Shown here: positions 1 to 6,277 of the stretch, one piece after another | Layout: each line of letters starts with the position of its first letter | How positions within the stretch are numbered: the stretch's first letter is position 1 | Source of the DNA: Alcaligenaceae bacterium | GTDB taxonomy: Bacteria; Pseudomonadota; Gammaproteobacteria; Burkholderiales; Burkholderiaceae | Reading direction: 5' to 3' | Length of the DNA stretch: 6,277 nucleotides | NCBI GenBank assembly: GCA_947445495.1 | Contig: CANFEI010000085.1 | Span: 1-6,277 of the forward strand | Program-made: the position numbers and the translations under genes | The notes under the pieces: model-generated | Databases searched by the model: none | The model's input: only the letters and a program-made list of their open reading frames with translations | Told to the model about the DNA's origin: nothing

Positions 1-723
1 CACAGCAGGCAAATCATTTTCAGGCAACGTAAACATGACGGTGATAGGCTGTGTTTGCGTAATGACAACGACACCGGCGGGATCGTTCGCATTCAGTAGA
101 TTGCCCGCATCGACCCGACGCAAGCCTAGCCGACCCGCGATGGGTGCCATGATGGTGGTGTAGCTCAGTTGCAAGCGTGCATTGTCTACTGTTGCCTGGT
201 CACTTTTGATCAACCCTTCAAACTTTCGTACAAGCGCCGCCTGCGTATCGAGCAACTGAGGGGCGATTGAATCCTGCTTACGCAAAGTCTGATAGCGTTG
301 TAAATCGCGCTTTGCATTTTCAAATTGGGCCTGGTTTTGTTGCTGAGCACCTAGGGCTTGGTCCAATGCAACCTCAAACGGTCTTGGGTCGATACGGGCC
401 AACACATCACCCGCCTTCACGCTGTCGCCCTCTTTAAACAAGACCTCCATCAGTTCGCCTTGAACGCGGCTGCGTACAGTGACTGTATTGAAGGCAGTGA
501 CCGTGCCTAGACCACGCAAATAAATATCAAGACTCTCAGAAATCGCAGCCTGTACGCGCACAGGCACCATGGGGGTCATCCCACCTGGCGGTCCCTTTGG
601 TGTTGCGGGCTTGCCGGCGTCACTTTGCCACCAATACACTCCACCTACCAACAGCGTCAACGCTAAGACAATCCAAACCCAAGGCACCCGGCGGGTGGAC
701 GGTGAAGGCAAATGCTCAGACAT
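1..723 (-). CDS. mdtA: MdtA-like RND efflux periplasmic adaptor (membrane fusion protein), C-terminus cut by window edge
   Basis: Periplasmic adaptor of a tripartite RND efflux pump. In the family it links an inner-membrane RND transporter (MdtB/MdtC type) to an outer-membrane channel. The first 241 residues are visible; E. coli MdtA has about 415. Residues 14-32 form one hydrophobic anchor (VPWVWIVLALTLLVGGVYWW region) with no lipobox, so it is a membrane-anchored type. A Gly/Pro-rich linker at 37-52 leads to the barrel-sandwich (lipoyl-like) half motif at 73-112 (GTVTAFNTVTVRSRVQG, then EGDSVKAGDVLARID). A Gln-rich helical hairpin spans about 113-187, and the returning half is APIAGRLGLRRVDAGN at 193-208. 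ITQTQPITVMFTLPE at 221-235 is very close to what I recall of E. coli MdtA. The ATG lies 18 bases after the zapD stop, with only a weak GGA upstream, so translational coupling to zapD is likely. The pump subunit should lie beyond the left edge. Family is sure; the exact symbol is less so. Confidence 0.9.
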   Translation of the reverse strand, partial: MSEHLPSPSTRRVPWVWIVLALTLLVGGVYWWQSDAGKPATPKGPPGGMTPMVPVRVQAAISESLDIYLRGLGTVTAFNTVTVRSRVQGELMEVLFKEGDSVKAGDVLARIDPRPFEVALDQALGAQQQNQAQFENAKRDLQRYQTLRKQDSIAPQLLDTQAALVRKFEGLIKSDQATVDNARLQLSYTTIMAPIAGRLGLRRVDAGNLLNANDPAGVVVITQTQPITVMFTLPENDLPAV

Positions 724-737
724 AGGGATTCCAACCG

Positions 738-750
738 GCCCTTAGAGGGC
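738..750. repeat. Small inverted repeat over the zapD stop codon
   Basis: GCCCT-TAG-AGGGC: perfect 5-base arms around a 3-base loop, spanning the zapD TAA (742-744). There is no T-run on either side, so a classical terminator is unlikely. It could hinder or tune read-through into the efflux adaptor gene, or be chance. Confidence 0.35.
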
Positions 751-1494
751 GCAAAGAGTCATTTTGAAGTTCACGTCATGCGTCACCGCATGGGGTCGAT
801 GCTCGCCATCCTGAGTGGAATAACGAATCCAGACCATGTATTTGTTAGCGCTGATTTCAGGAAAAACACCAAGGGACGGATCAACCCATACGCGTAAAAG
901 CTGATAGGTTTTTCCCGCTAGCATTTGTTGAAATGCGCCCTTAGGCGCAACGGCATCGGTCGCTTGCCCCGTCTCACGCAGCAGTCGCATCACCATCGAA
1001 ATTCCAGCATGCAGCGGCATGAGCGTCGACATCCAGCGTTGCAAATCGTTACAACGTTCGGCTTCTGTACAGTACTGCCAGGCATGAAAAGATGGCAGAT
1101 CCACTTGCGTTCCGCCACCCGGCAGGGCGAGTCGCCCACGCAGACTGCTTAGCCACTCGTTTGCACGCAATTCCTGCCCTGTCTTTCCAGCCGCATTCAG
1201 ATTAACGATCACCCGATCAAGTTCGACAAGCATATTCGCTAAGGTCTTTTCATCGACGCTAGGATGGTCTTTCAGAGACGAAAGGACGTTGCGCTGACGT
1301 TCCAAATCCTGCACAACACCACCTTTCACGTCTGTGCGCTCCGTGGCATCGAGCAAATCAAAAAGCGCGGCCAAGGCCACCTGATGGTGCCGTGCATCAC
1401 CTGACTTCGCGAAAAATATCATCCGGTCGAGCAAAGACTCCAGACGCATCAGCGCACGGATTCGCTCGTTAAAGGGATATTCAAAAAGAATCAA
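742..1494 (-). CDS. zapD: Cell division protein ZapD (FtsZ-associated, DUF1342)
   Basis: Cytoplasmic protein that binds the C-terminal tail of FtsZ and bundles FtsZ filaments, stabilising the Z ring. The 250 residues match the family's usual length (E. coli 247). Family hallmarks are LFEYPFNERIR at 3-13, a helical N-terminal half with ERQR around 65-68, LPGGGTQVDLPSFHAW at 124-139, and FPEISANKYMVWIRY at 211-225. The start is TTG at 1494: an in-frame TAG lies only five codons upstream and no ATG exists before the conserved N-terminus. Betaproteobacterial homologues, from memory, begin with the same M-I-x-[YF]-E-Y-P-F-N-E-R. The Shine-Dalgarno is poor, which with TTG suggests low expression or dependence on coaE translation 46 bases upstream. 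The usual neighbour yacG does not follow. Confidence 0.93.
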   Translation of the reverse strand: MILFEYPFNERIRALMRLESLLDRMIFFAKSGDARHHQVALAALFDLLDATERTDVKGGVVQDLERQRNVLSSLKDHPSVDEKTLANMLVELDRVIVNLNAAGKTGQELRANEWLSSLRGRLALPGGGTQVDLPSFHAWQYCTEAERCNDLQRWMSTLMPLHAGISMVMRLLRETGQATDAVAPKGAFQQMLAGKTYQLLRVWVDPSLGVFPEISANKYMVWIRYSTQDGEHRPHAVTHDVNFKMTLCAL

Positions 1495-1540
1495 AGCAAT
1501 TTGTCGCTAAAGGCAGGCGATGCACCAAAAATGAGCGCAT

Positions 1541-2149
1541 TTAGCCAGATACCGATAGGTTACACCACCCCTCGTGCAGGACCAATACCTGTTTTTCAAG
1601 TTCCTGTACTGTGGTGTTTGCCGAATTGCTAATTATGTCGTCTGCAACCGCCAATCTTTGCGCTCTGCTAGCTTGGGCGCCAAGAATTCGGCGAATCGTG
1701 TCCGTTGGAATCCCCGAACGCGCCTGGACGCGCGCGATCTGGGTCGCCTCATCGCAATCCACTACGCACAGCCGATCGATTCGATCCCGCCACCGGCCAG
1801 ACTCCACCAATAACGGGACGACAAACACAGCATAATGACCCGTCGCTACCTTGGCTTGAGCCAAGACTTCCTGAGCAATAAGGGGGTGCAAGATCGCTTC
1901 CAACGTCGCGCGTTTGGCAGGGTTGGAAAACACAAGCTCTCTCATGCGCGCGCGATCCAGAGCGCCCTCTGGACTGATCACGTCAGACCCAAACGCTGCC
2001 CGGATTGACAAAATAGCAAGGCCCTCTGGGGCTGTCAGGGCATGAGCAATCTGATCCGTGTCAATCACGCTGGCGCCCCACCCTGCCAATAAATTGGCAA
2101 CGTAAGTCTTACCAGAACCAATCCCACCGGTCAGACCAAGCTTGAACAT
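1541..2149 (-). CDS. coaE: Dephospho-CoA kinase
   Basis: Catalyses the last step of coenzyme A synthesis, ATP-dependent phosphorylation of the 3'-hydroxyl of dephospho-CoA, in the cytoplasm. It has 202 residues, normal for the family. The Walker A loop GGIGSGKT is at 8-15. DTD at 30-32 carries the conserved acid of the CoA-binding region. ILHPLI at 86-91, VPLLVE at 111-116 and ADDIISN at 169-175 are the other family signatures, and RSGIPTDTIRRILGAQ at 144-159 corresponds to the lid and following helix. All expected catalytic residues appear intact. The ATG is preceded by a strong AAGGAG seven bases upstream. It lies 22 bases after the pilD stop and 46 before zapD, the order seen in many beta- and gammaproteobacteria. 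Confidence 0.97.
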   Translation of the reverse strand: MFKLGLTGGIGSGKTYVANLLAGWGASVIDTDQIAHALTAPEGLAILSIRAAFGSDVISPEGALDRARMRELVFSNPAKRATLEAILHPLIAQEVLAQAKVATGHYAVFVVPLLVESGRWRDRIDRLCVVDCDEATQIARVQARSGIPTDTIRRILGAQASRAQRLAVADDIISNSANTTVQELEKQVLVLHEGWCNLSVSG

Positions 2150-2156
2150 ACTGCGA

Positions 2157-2162
2157 CTCCTT
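2157..2162 (-). promoter_or_regulatory. Strong ribosome binding site of coaE
   Basis: AAGGAG on the minus strand, seven bases before the coaE ATG at 2149. It is the best Shine-Dalgarno in the left operon and fixes the coaE start. CoaE may therefore be translated more strongly than pilD or zapD. Confidence 0.8.
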
Positions 2163-2171
2163 GTTACCCCA

Positions 2172-2876
2172 TCAATTTACCTGCGACAACATCACTAGAA
2201 TACCGCCTAGAGCCAGCCCTGGCCCAAATGGCCTAGGCGCCCGGAAATGTTGTCGCCCACATAAATGGTCCAAGACAGCAGCGCTGCATACCCACACAGA
2301 CGCAGCCAGCCAGACGCTTGGCAAAGACCACAGCCCGAGCCAAGCGCCTATCGCCGCCGATAGTTTAAAGTCTCCGCGTCCCATCGCCTCACGATTCGTT
2401 ACACCATAGAACACGACCGCCAATAGCCACATGACAATATAGCCCGCGGCCGCCCCAGCCACCGAGCGCTCGAGCGAGACCCAGCCACCGCACAAGCTAA
2501 ACAAAAGCCCTAGCCAGAGCATGCCCAGCGTCAAGCGATCGGGCAGTAAGCCCGTCTGGGCATCGATGCGCGCCTGCAGTAACAGGAGGCTACAAAACAA
2601 AGAGCCCGACCACAGGGCTTCCCACAACATTGGACTGCGCAATGCGTTTGACCCCGCTACAGCCGCGCCGCACATCGCACTAGAGAGCAACAGTTGGACG
2701 TCCAATCTTTGGGCCTGCGCGGTGTGCGTCGACGGGAAGCCATGACCGGGCTCTGTCAAGCCCCAAGCGAGCCAACAGCGGCTGAAAATTTGCCGCACAA
2801 CCCATGCAAGCAAAAAACCCAAGAGCAACCCCGCGATCGCCCCCAAAGCAAGCCAGGCCAAAATATCAGTAAACAT
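2172..2876 (-). CDS. pilD: Prepilin peptidase, A24 family, lacking the N-terminal zinc/methyltransferase module
   Basis: Inner-membrane aspartyl protease that cleaves the leader of type IV prepilins and type II secretion pseudopilins. From the ATG at 2876 it has 234 residues; typical PilD has about 280-290. Both catalytic aspartates are present: D105 in ARIDAQTGLLPDRLTL and D169 in AMGRGDFKLSAAIGAWLG. PFGPGLALGG at 217-226 is the family's C-terminal signature. Several hydrophobic segments span the protein, the first at about 4-28. That first segment replaces the usual G-S-F-L-N-V-V-x-x-R-L-P motif with GFLLAWVVRQ, and residues 30-60 have no CxxC pair, so the zinc-binding cytoplasmic domain needed for N-methylation seems lost. 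A TTG at 2915 would add 13 residues but has no ribosome binding site, so the ATG is preferred. No pilB or pilC lies next to it. Peptidase family is sure; retained function is uncertain. Confidence 0.88.
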   Translation of the reverse strand: MFTDILAWLALGAIAGLLLGFLLAWVVRQIFSRCWLAWGLTEPGHGFPSTHTAQAQRLDVQLLLSSAMCGAAVAGSNALRSPMLWEALWSGSLFCSLLLLQARIDAQTGLLPDRLTLGMLWLGLLFSLCGGWVSLERSVAGAAAGYIVMWLLAVVFYGVTNREAMGRGDFKLSAAIGAWLGLWSLPSVWLAASVWVCSAAVLDHLCGRQHFRAPRPFGPGLALGGILVMLSQVN

Positions 2877-2969
2877 ACAAAATCCAGGCAAATTCGTCTG
2901 CAGGGAACCGGGCAAATGCGTAGAATGCAGGCATCAATTCAGTTACGCCCTCGACTCAGGAAGTCAATC
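2877..2969. promoter_or_regulatory. Divergent promoter region between pilD and the lipoprotein gene
   Basis: These 93 bases must carry the promoters for both divergent genes. On the plus strand TAGAAT (2921-2926) is a five-of-six match to a -10 box, about 44 bases before the lipoprotein ATG, but I see only a weak -35 partner. AGGAAG (2958-2963) six bases before the ATG at 2970 is a clear ribosome binding site and fixes that start. On the minus strand TTGACT (2964-2969) is a good -35 match for pilD, but no convincing -10 follows at 16-18 bases. Confidence 0.45.
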
Positions 2970-3692
2970 ATGTTCAGACAAAACAAACTCAACCAGACCC
3001 ACGTTACCTCCCTATATCGTGGGGCCATCCTGGTCAGTGCGTTGCTTCTGACGGCTTGTACCCAAATGCAGCAATCGGGGTACTACAACCTACCCGCGGC
3101 GAGTTCAGCCACGGATGCCGTGGCGCAAGCTGAGGGCGCCTATGCCACGCAGGCGGTGCGCCCACCTAGTCAAATACAGATTGGTTTGAAGTCCTCTGCC
3201 CCTGCTCCACAGCAGACAGGTGCCAATGTAACGGCCAACCCTGCAGCAGGTGCCACGGTCGCGACCTCGGCCGCGGCCGCGGCAGGTCCGTTGGATACCG
3301 TGCGATCAGAGCTGATTCCAGAACCACAAACCTTTGCCGGCACACTTCCTTGCTTCCACCCTGAGATGAAGTGTGTCGCGCAACGTGTGACGGTTACGAT
3401 GTCTCCGAATGGTCGTTGGCGCGCCCGTGCGGCCTACCTCGGACAGAACAACAAGACATCTCAACAAGCAGATCAAGGTTGCTGGCGTGCGACGGCCCAG
3501 GCTGTACCTCGGATCGTTTTGCTAAACAACCAAAACAACGTGCGTGCAGAGTTAGCCATGACAAGCACCAACGTCTTGCGTTTGATTTCAATCAACGGTG
3601 ACTTGCCGAATCTCACCTATACCCTCACGCGTCAACCAGACCTTGACCCAATCCACGAATTAAACAATCAAACATCTCCAAACTGCCCCTGA
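2970..3692 (+). CDS. Lipoprotein with an NlpE-like C-terminal domain
   Basis: Predicted 240-residue lipoprotein. A positively charged N-terminus (R3, K6, R17) leads to hydrophobic residues 18-29 and a lipobox LTAC with the lipidated cysteine at 30. Threonine follows it, so sorting to the outer membrane is likely. Residues 40-115 are a low-complexity linker rich in Ala, Thr, Gln and Pro, including an alanine run at 101-105. Residues 117-228 resemble the NlpE N-terminal barrel: FAGTLPC (122-128), NGRWRARAAYLG (147-158), QGCWRAT (169-175), IVLLNNQ (182-188), then a closing strand and LTYTLTRQPDLDPI. In E. coli NlpE a C-x-x-C follows the same LPC; here the spacing is C128-x6-C135, with further cysteines at 171 and 239. 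NlpE senses envelope stress and copper in E. coli. Whether this protein does is unknown. The frame stays open upstream to 2694, but that part is antisense to pilD and lacks a signal peptide. Confidence 0.72.
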   Translation: MFRQNKLNQTHVTSLYRGAILVSALLLTACTQMQQSGYYNLPAASSATDAVAQAEGAYATQAVRPPSQIQIGLKSSAPAPQQTGANVTANPAAGATVATSAAAAAGPLDTVRSELIPEPQTFAGTLPCFHPEMKCVAQRVTVTMSPNGRWRARAAYLGQNNKTSQQADQGCWRATAQAVPRIVLLNNQNNVRAELAMTSTNVLRLISINGDLPNLTYTLTRQPDLDPIHELNNQTSPNCP

Positions 3693-3937
3693 ACCAAGGG
3701 GGCCTCGCAACTGCGCTCAGGTTGTGTGCAAACATGCCGAGCCAGTTGCACCGCATTACGCACCCCCATCTTGTAAAAAATTCGTGCCCGATGCGCCTCG
3801 ACGGTGCGCATTGAAATACCGAGCTCGATTGCGATCAATTTGTTTGATTTTCCCTCTGCGACAGGATGAATGACGTCGCGCTCACGCGCTGTCAGTGCTT
3901 TCCAACCCGCCCCGTTCGTTTCGTCAACATACTTCAT
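3668..3937 (-). CDS. Short LuxR/FixJ-type helix-turn-helix protein without a receiver domain
   Basis: Predicted DNA-binding protein of 89 residues consisting almost only of a GerE/LuxR-type domain. Residues 15-69 run LTARERDVIHPVAEGKSN, KLIAIELGISMRTVEAHRAR, then IFYKMGVRNAVQLARHV. This has the family's conserved LTxRExxV, the GxSNKxIAxxLGIS turn, the recognition helix RTVExHRAxI, and KMGVRNxxxLxR. FixJ/NarL-type regulators usually carry a receiver domain of about 120 residues before this; none is present, as in GerE. Start choice: the ATG at 3937 has GGAG seven bases upstream, whereas the ATG at 3955 has no ribosome binding site. The tail (70-89) overlaps the convergent lipoprotein gene by 25 bases. 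It follows panC on the same strand after 106 bases. Target and signal are unknown. Confidence 0.82.
   Translation of the reverse strand: MKYVDETNGAGWKALTARERDVIHPVAEGKSNKLIAIELGISMRTVEAHRARIFYKMGVRNAVQLARHVCTQPERSCEAPLVQGQFGDV
3685..3703. terminator. Possible weak stem-loop at the 3' end of the lipoprotein gene
   Basis: GCCCC (3685-3689) pairs with GGGGC (3699-3703) around a nine-base loop that contains most of the lipoprotein TGA stop. No T-run follows on the plus strand, so if it ends transcription it does so weakly or with Rho. It lies inside the coding end of the LuxR-type gene on the other strand. Confidence 0.3.
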
Positions 3938-3947
3938 GCCGCCTCTC

Positions 3948-3964
3948 CGTTTCATGACGAAACG
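3948..3964 (-). promoter_or_regulatory. Inverted repeat next to the ribosome binding site of the LuxR-type gene
   Basis: CGTTTC (3948-3953) and GAAACG (3959-3964) are perfect 6-base arms around a 5-base spacer. In the minus-strand mRNA the stem runs directly into the GGAGAGG ribosome binding site (3942-3948), sharing its first base. It could be an autoregulatory operator or an RNA hairpin affecting translation. Short arms mean chance is possible. Confidence 0.35.
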
Positions 3965-3995
3965 CAGTCTGGCACGGCAGAGCGAGGCAGAAAAG

Positions 3996-4011
3996 CTGTC
4001 AAATCTGACAG
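3996..4011. promoter_or_regulatory. CTGTCA-N4-TGACAG inverted repeat, candidate operator
   Basis: Perfect 6-base arms with a 4-base spacer, 59-74 bases before the LuxR-type start codon. The left arm also contains TTGACA on the minus strand (3997-4002), a consensus -35 box, though no -10 is evident at 16-18 bases. The half-site TGACAG recurs at 4035-4040 and, inverted, TGTCAA at 4058-4063. A binding site for the adjacent LuxR-type protein or another regulator is plausible but not shown. Confidence 0.4.
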
Positions 4012-4032
4012 GCGGAATAACCCTAGGTACGT

Positions 4033-4916
<884 letters not shown>

Positions 4917-5795
4917 CTAGACCGCAGCGCTGGTATAAGCCAAGCGCACATAAATAGGCGCATAGGGTTCAGCCTGTGTAATGTCGAGTAAAGATTCGCG
5001 GGACAGTTCAAGCAAGGCAAGGAAGTGCACCACCACAACCGCTACAGCAGCTCCCTCTGTAATCCGCTCCATGAACAGCTGACTAAATTCAATAAACCGA
5101 ACATCAGATAAGCGACGCAGAATATGCGTCATGTGATCACGCACGGACAACTGCTCCCGCGTTATATGATGATGCGCATTGAGCTTCGCGCGCTTGAGAA
5201 TATCGATCCATGCCTGACGCAAATCTTCAACATTCACCTCCGGCAACGCACGTTCAATATTTAAATCAGCAAACGCTTGCGCTCGCTGAAAATCTCTGCC
5301 GAGCTGAGGCAGCGCATCAAGCTGCTGCGCTGCGAGCTTCATTTTCTCGTACTCCAGCAGACGACGTACGAGTTCAGCACGAGGGTCTTCCGGCTCCTGA
5401 CCCGGCTCGGTCTTTTTGACCGGCAATAACATTCTGGCTTTGATTTCGATGAGCATCGCAGCCATCAGCAAATATTCTGCCGCTAGCTCAAGGTTGTGCA
5501 TACGAATCTGCTCGACGTACGACAAATATTGGCGAGTGACCTCAGCCATCGGGATGTCAAGGACGTTGAAGTTTTGCTTGCGAATCAAATACAACAGCAA
5601 GTCTAGCGGCCCTTGAAACGTCTCGAGGAAAACCTCTAGCGCATCGGGCGGGATATACAGATCGGTAGGCAAGGCGAACAACGGCTCTCCATACAGTCGC
5701 GCGAGCGCGACGGTATCGACAACATCGGGAGTCGTATCCACAGAGGGTTCGACGAGCGCCTCTAGGCTTTCACCTGAAACCTGGACCGAATTCAT
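4917..5795 (-). CDS. scpA: Segregation and condensation protein A (kleisin subunit of SMC complex)
   Basis: Kleisin that bridges the SMC ATPase heads and binds an ScpB dimer, acting on the nucleoid in chromosome condensation and segregation. 292 residues. Residues 1-50 are an acidic, poorly conserved extension, common in betaproteobacterial ScpA. The conserved N-terminal domain begins at 56: FLETFQGPLDLLLYLIRKQ, then DIPMAEVTRQYLSYV (80-94), and EYLLMAAMLIEIKARMLLP (107-125). EDPRAELVRRLLEYEKMKLAA (136-156) starts the ScpB-binding linker. Residues from about 205 form the C-terminal winged-helix domain that contacts SMC. The ATG is five bases after the DUF3460 stop and has only a weak AGG upstream, so translational coupling is likely. 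scpB and smc are not in the window. Confidence 0.94.
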   Translation of the reverse strand: MNSVQVSGESLEALVEPSVDTTPDVVDTVALARLYGEPLFALPTDLYIPPDALEVFLETFQGPLDLLLYLIRKQNFNVLDIPMAEVTRQYLSYVEQIRMHNLELAAEYLLMAAMLIEIKARMLLPVKKTEPGQEPEDPRAELVRRLLEYEKMKLAAQQLDALPQLGRDFQRAQAFADLNIERALPEVNVEDLRQAWIDILKRAKLNAHHHITREQLSVRDHMTHILRRLSDVRFIEFSQLFMERITEGAAVAVVVVHFLALLELSRESLLDITQAEPYAPIYVRLAYTSAAV

Positions 5796-5800
5796 TTGGC

Positions 5801-5989
5801 CTAGTTGTTCTGATAAACGTAGGGATGTTGACGCACACGGGCCTGCTTGAAGCCTTCAGCGAGCTCTGTATCCTGAGCCTTGTCCCACAACCGAGCCCGC
5901 CCGTCTCGCTGGCGCTGCTCCATGTCAGGGTGGCTAGATTTGTACGATTGGAGGAACTGCGTAATTTCGGAGGTGTAGTGCTCGGCCAT
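5801..5989 (-). CDS. DUF3460 family protein, function unknown
   Basis: A 62-residue hydrophilic protein, complete, with the family's typical N-terminus: YTSEITQFLQSYKSSHPDMEQRQRDGRARLWDK (residues 5-37). No signal peptide or membrane segment. It looks mostly helical and highly charged, with a Gln/Arg-rich core. From memory the family is found mainly in Burkholderiales, next to scpA, as here with a five-base gap. It is the first gene of the scpA-panC run. The ATG at 5989 has no good Shine-Dalgarno, but the conserved sequence begins at once after it. A link to chromosome segregation is only suggested by position. Confidence 0.88.
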   Translation of the reverse strand: MAEHYTSEITQFLQSYKSSHPDMEQRQRDGRARLWDKAQDTELAEGFKQARVRQHPYVYQNN

Positions 5990-6051
5990 GGAAGATCAGC
6001 GAAAGGTTAGACTGTCTTCTAGTGTACTGTAGACGCGATCAAATCACCCCC
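5990..6051. promoter_or_regulatory. Divergent intergenic region between DUF3460 and the MFS gene
   Basis: Only 62 bases separate the two divergent start codons, so both promoters must lie here or reach into the neighbouring genes. I could not find a convincing -35/-10 pair on either strand, nor a strong ribosome binding site. TTGATC (6037-6042, minus) and TACACT (6021-6026, minus) are partial matches at the wrong spacing. Confidence 0.35.
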
Positions 6052-6277
6052 ATGCAGCAGCCTAATTTACCTAATCTCGACGAACCTGACTCCATTCCCG
6101 AGAAATCCCGACGGATTTTGCCGGTTATCGTCGGATGCGCGCTGCTGATGCAAATGCTCGATGCAACGGTCGTCATAACGGCCTTGCCGACCATGGCACG
6201 TGAATTAGGCTCAAATCCGATTGAAATGAATCTGGCGATCACGTCTTATCTTATTTCAACGGCGGTTTTTGTACCGA
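6052..6277 (+). CDS. MFS drug exporter of the DHA2 (EmrB/QacA) type, N-terminal fragment at window edge
   Basis: Proton-driven exporter of the 14-helix DHA2 family, cut by the right edge after 75 codons; the family is usually about 450-530 residues. A charged cytoplasmic N-terminus (1-21) leads into helix 1 (22-46). Within it lies the family's motif D1, LDATVVITALPTMARELG (36-53), where the classic form is L-D-x-T-V-V-N-V-A-L-P. Helix 2 begins at about 60 (LAITSYLISTAVFVP). The start is ATG at 6052. It has no clear Shine-Dalgarno (a C-run precedes it); an in-frame GTG at 6022 is possible but fits no better. Substrate cannot be told from this part. It diverges from the DUF3460-scpA-panC operon. 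Confidence 0.88.
   Translation, partial: MQQPNLPNLDEPDSIPEKSRRILPVIVGCALLMQMLDATVVITALPTMARELGSNPIEMNLAITSYLISTAVFVP

Noticed and set aside
2877..2915. Longer pilD start at TTG 2915
   Set aside because: No ribosome binding site, and the 13 added residues (MPGSLQTNLPGFC) are not hydrophobic or family-like; ATG at 2876 directly precedes the first membrane segment.
2694..2969. Open frame continuing upstream of the lipoprotein start
   Set aside because: It is antisense to pilD, has no signal peptide or ribosome binding site, and the lipobox with AGGAAG places the start at 2970.
3261..3288. GC-rich GCCGCGGCCGCGG run as a regulatory repeat
   Set aside because: It simply encodes the alanine run of the lipoprotein linker.
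3938..3955. ATG at 3955 as start of the LuxR-type gene
   Set aside because: No Shine-Dalgarno before it and it lies in the loop of an inverted repeat; the ATG at 3937 has GGAG at seven bases.
6039..6242. Minus-strand open frame opposite the MFS gene
   Set aside because: Antisense shadow of a well-recognised MFS N-terminus; no family resemblance.

Overview
The window looks like chromosomal DNA of a betaproteobacterium of order Burkholderiales, most likely an Alcaligenaceae-like lineage of moderate GC content. The main evidence is the DUF3460-scpA-panC cluster, since DUF3460 is a small family known mainly from this order. The pilD-coaE-zapD order and the betaproteobacterial look of ZapD, ScpA and PanC agree with this. 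Genus is not assigned because no database search was possible.

Layout. Positions 1-2876 hold a tightly packed minus-strand run, read from right to left: a prepilin peptidase (pilD), dephospho-CoA kinase (coaE), the FtsZ-bundling factor ZapD, then an MdtA-like RND efflux adaptor cut by the left edge. A divergent plus-strand gene at 2970-3692 encodes a lipoprotein with an NlpE-like domain. Its 3' end overlaps that of a convergent, very short LuxR/FixJ-type DNA-binding protein (3668-3937, minus). Positions 3938-4043 form a 106-base intergenic stretch rich in small inverted repeats. Positions 4044-5989 hold a second minus-strand run, read from right to left as DUF3460, scpA, panC. At the right edge a plus-strand DHA2-type MFS exporter begins (6052 onward).

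How the genes relate. Most genes are core housekeeping: coenzyme A synthesis at two points (PanC makes pantothenate, CoaE completes CoA), cell division (ZapD) and chromosome condensation (ScpA). Two unrelated export systems flank them. The short spacings (5, 18, 22, 30 and 46 bases) suggest two operons, pilD-coaE-zapD-mdtA and DUF3460-scpA-panC, possibly reading on into the LuxR-type gene.

I see no clear new multi-gene system, mobile element, CRISPR array or RNA gene. The points most worth a second look are the prepilin peptidase without its zinc/methyltransferase module, the efflux adaptor where yacG would be expected, the NlpE-like lipoprotein, the palindrome-rich region between panC and the LuxR-type gene, and a shared 7-base word across the stop codons of three successive genes.
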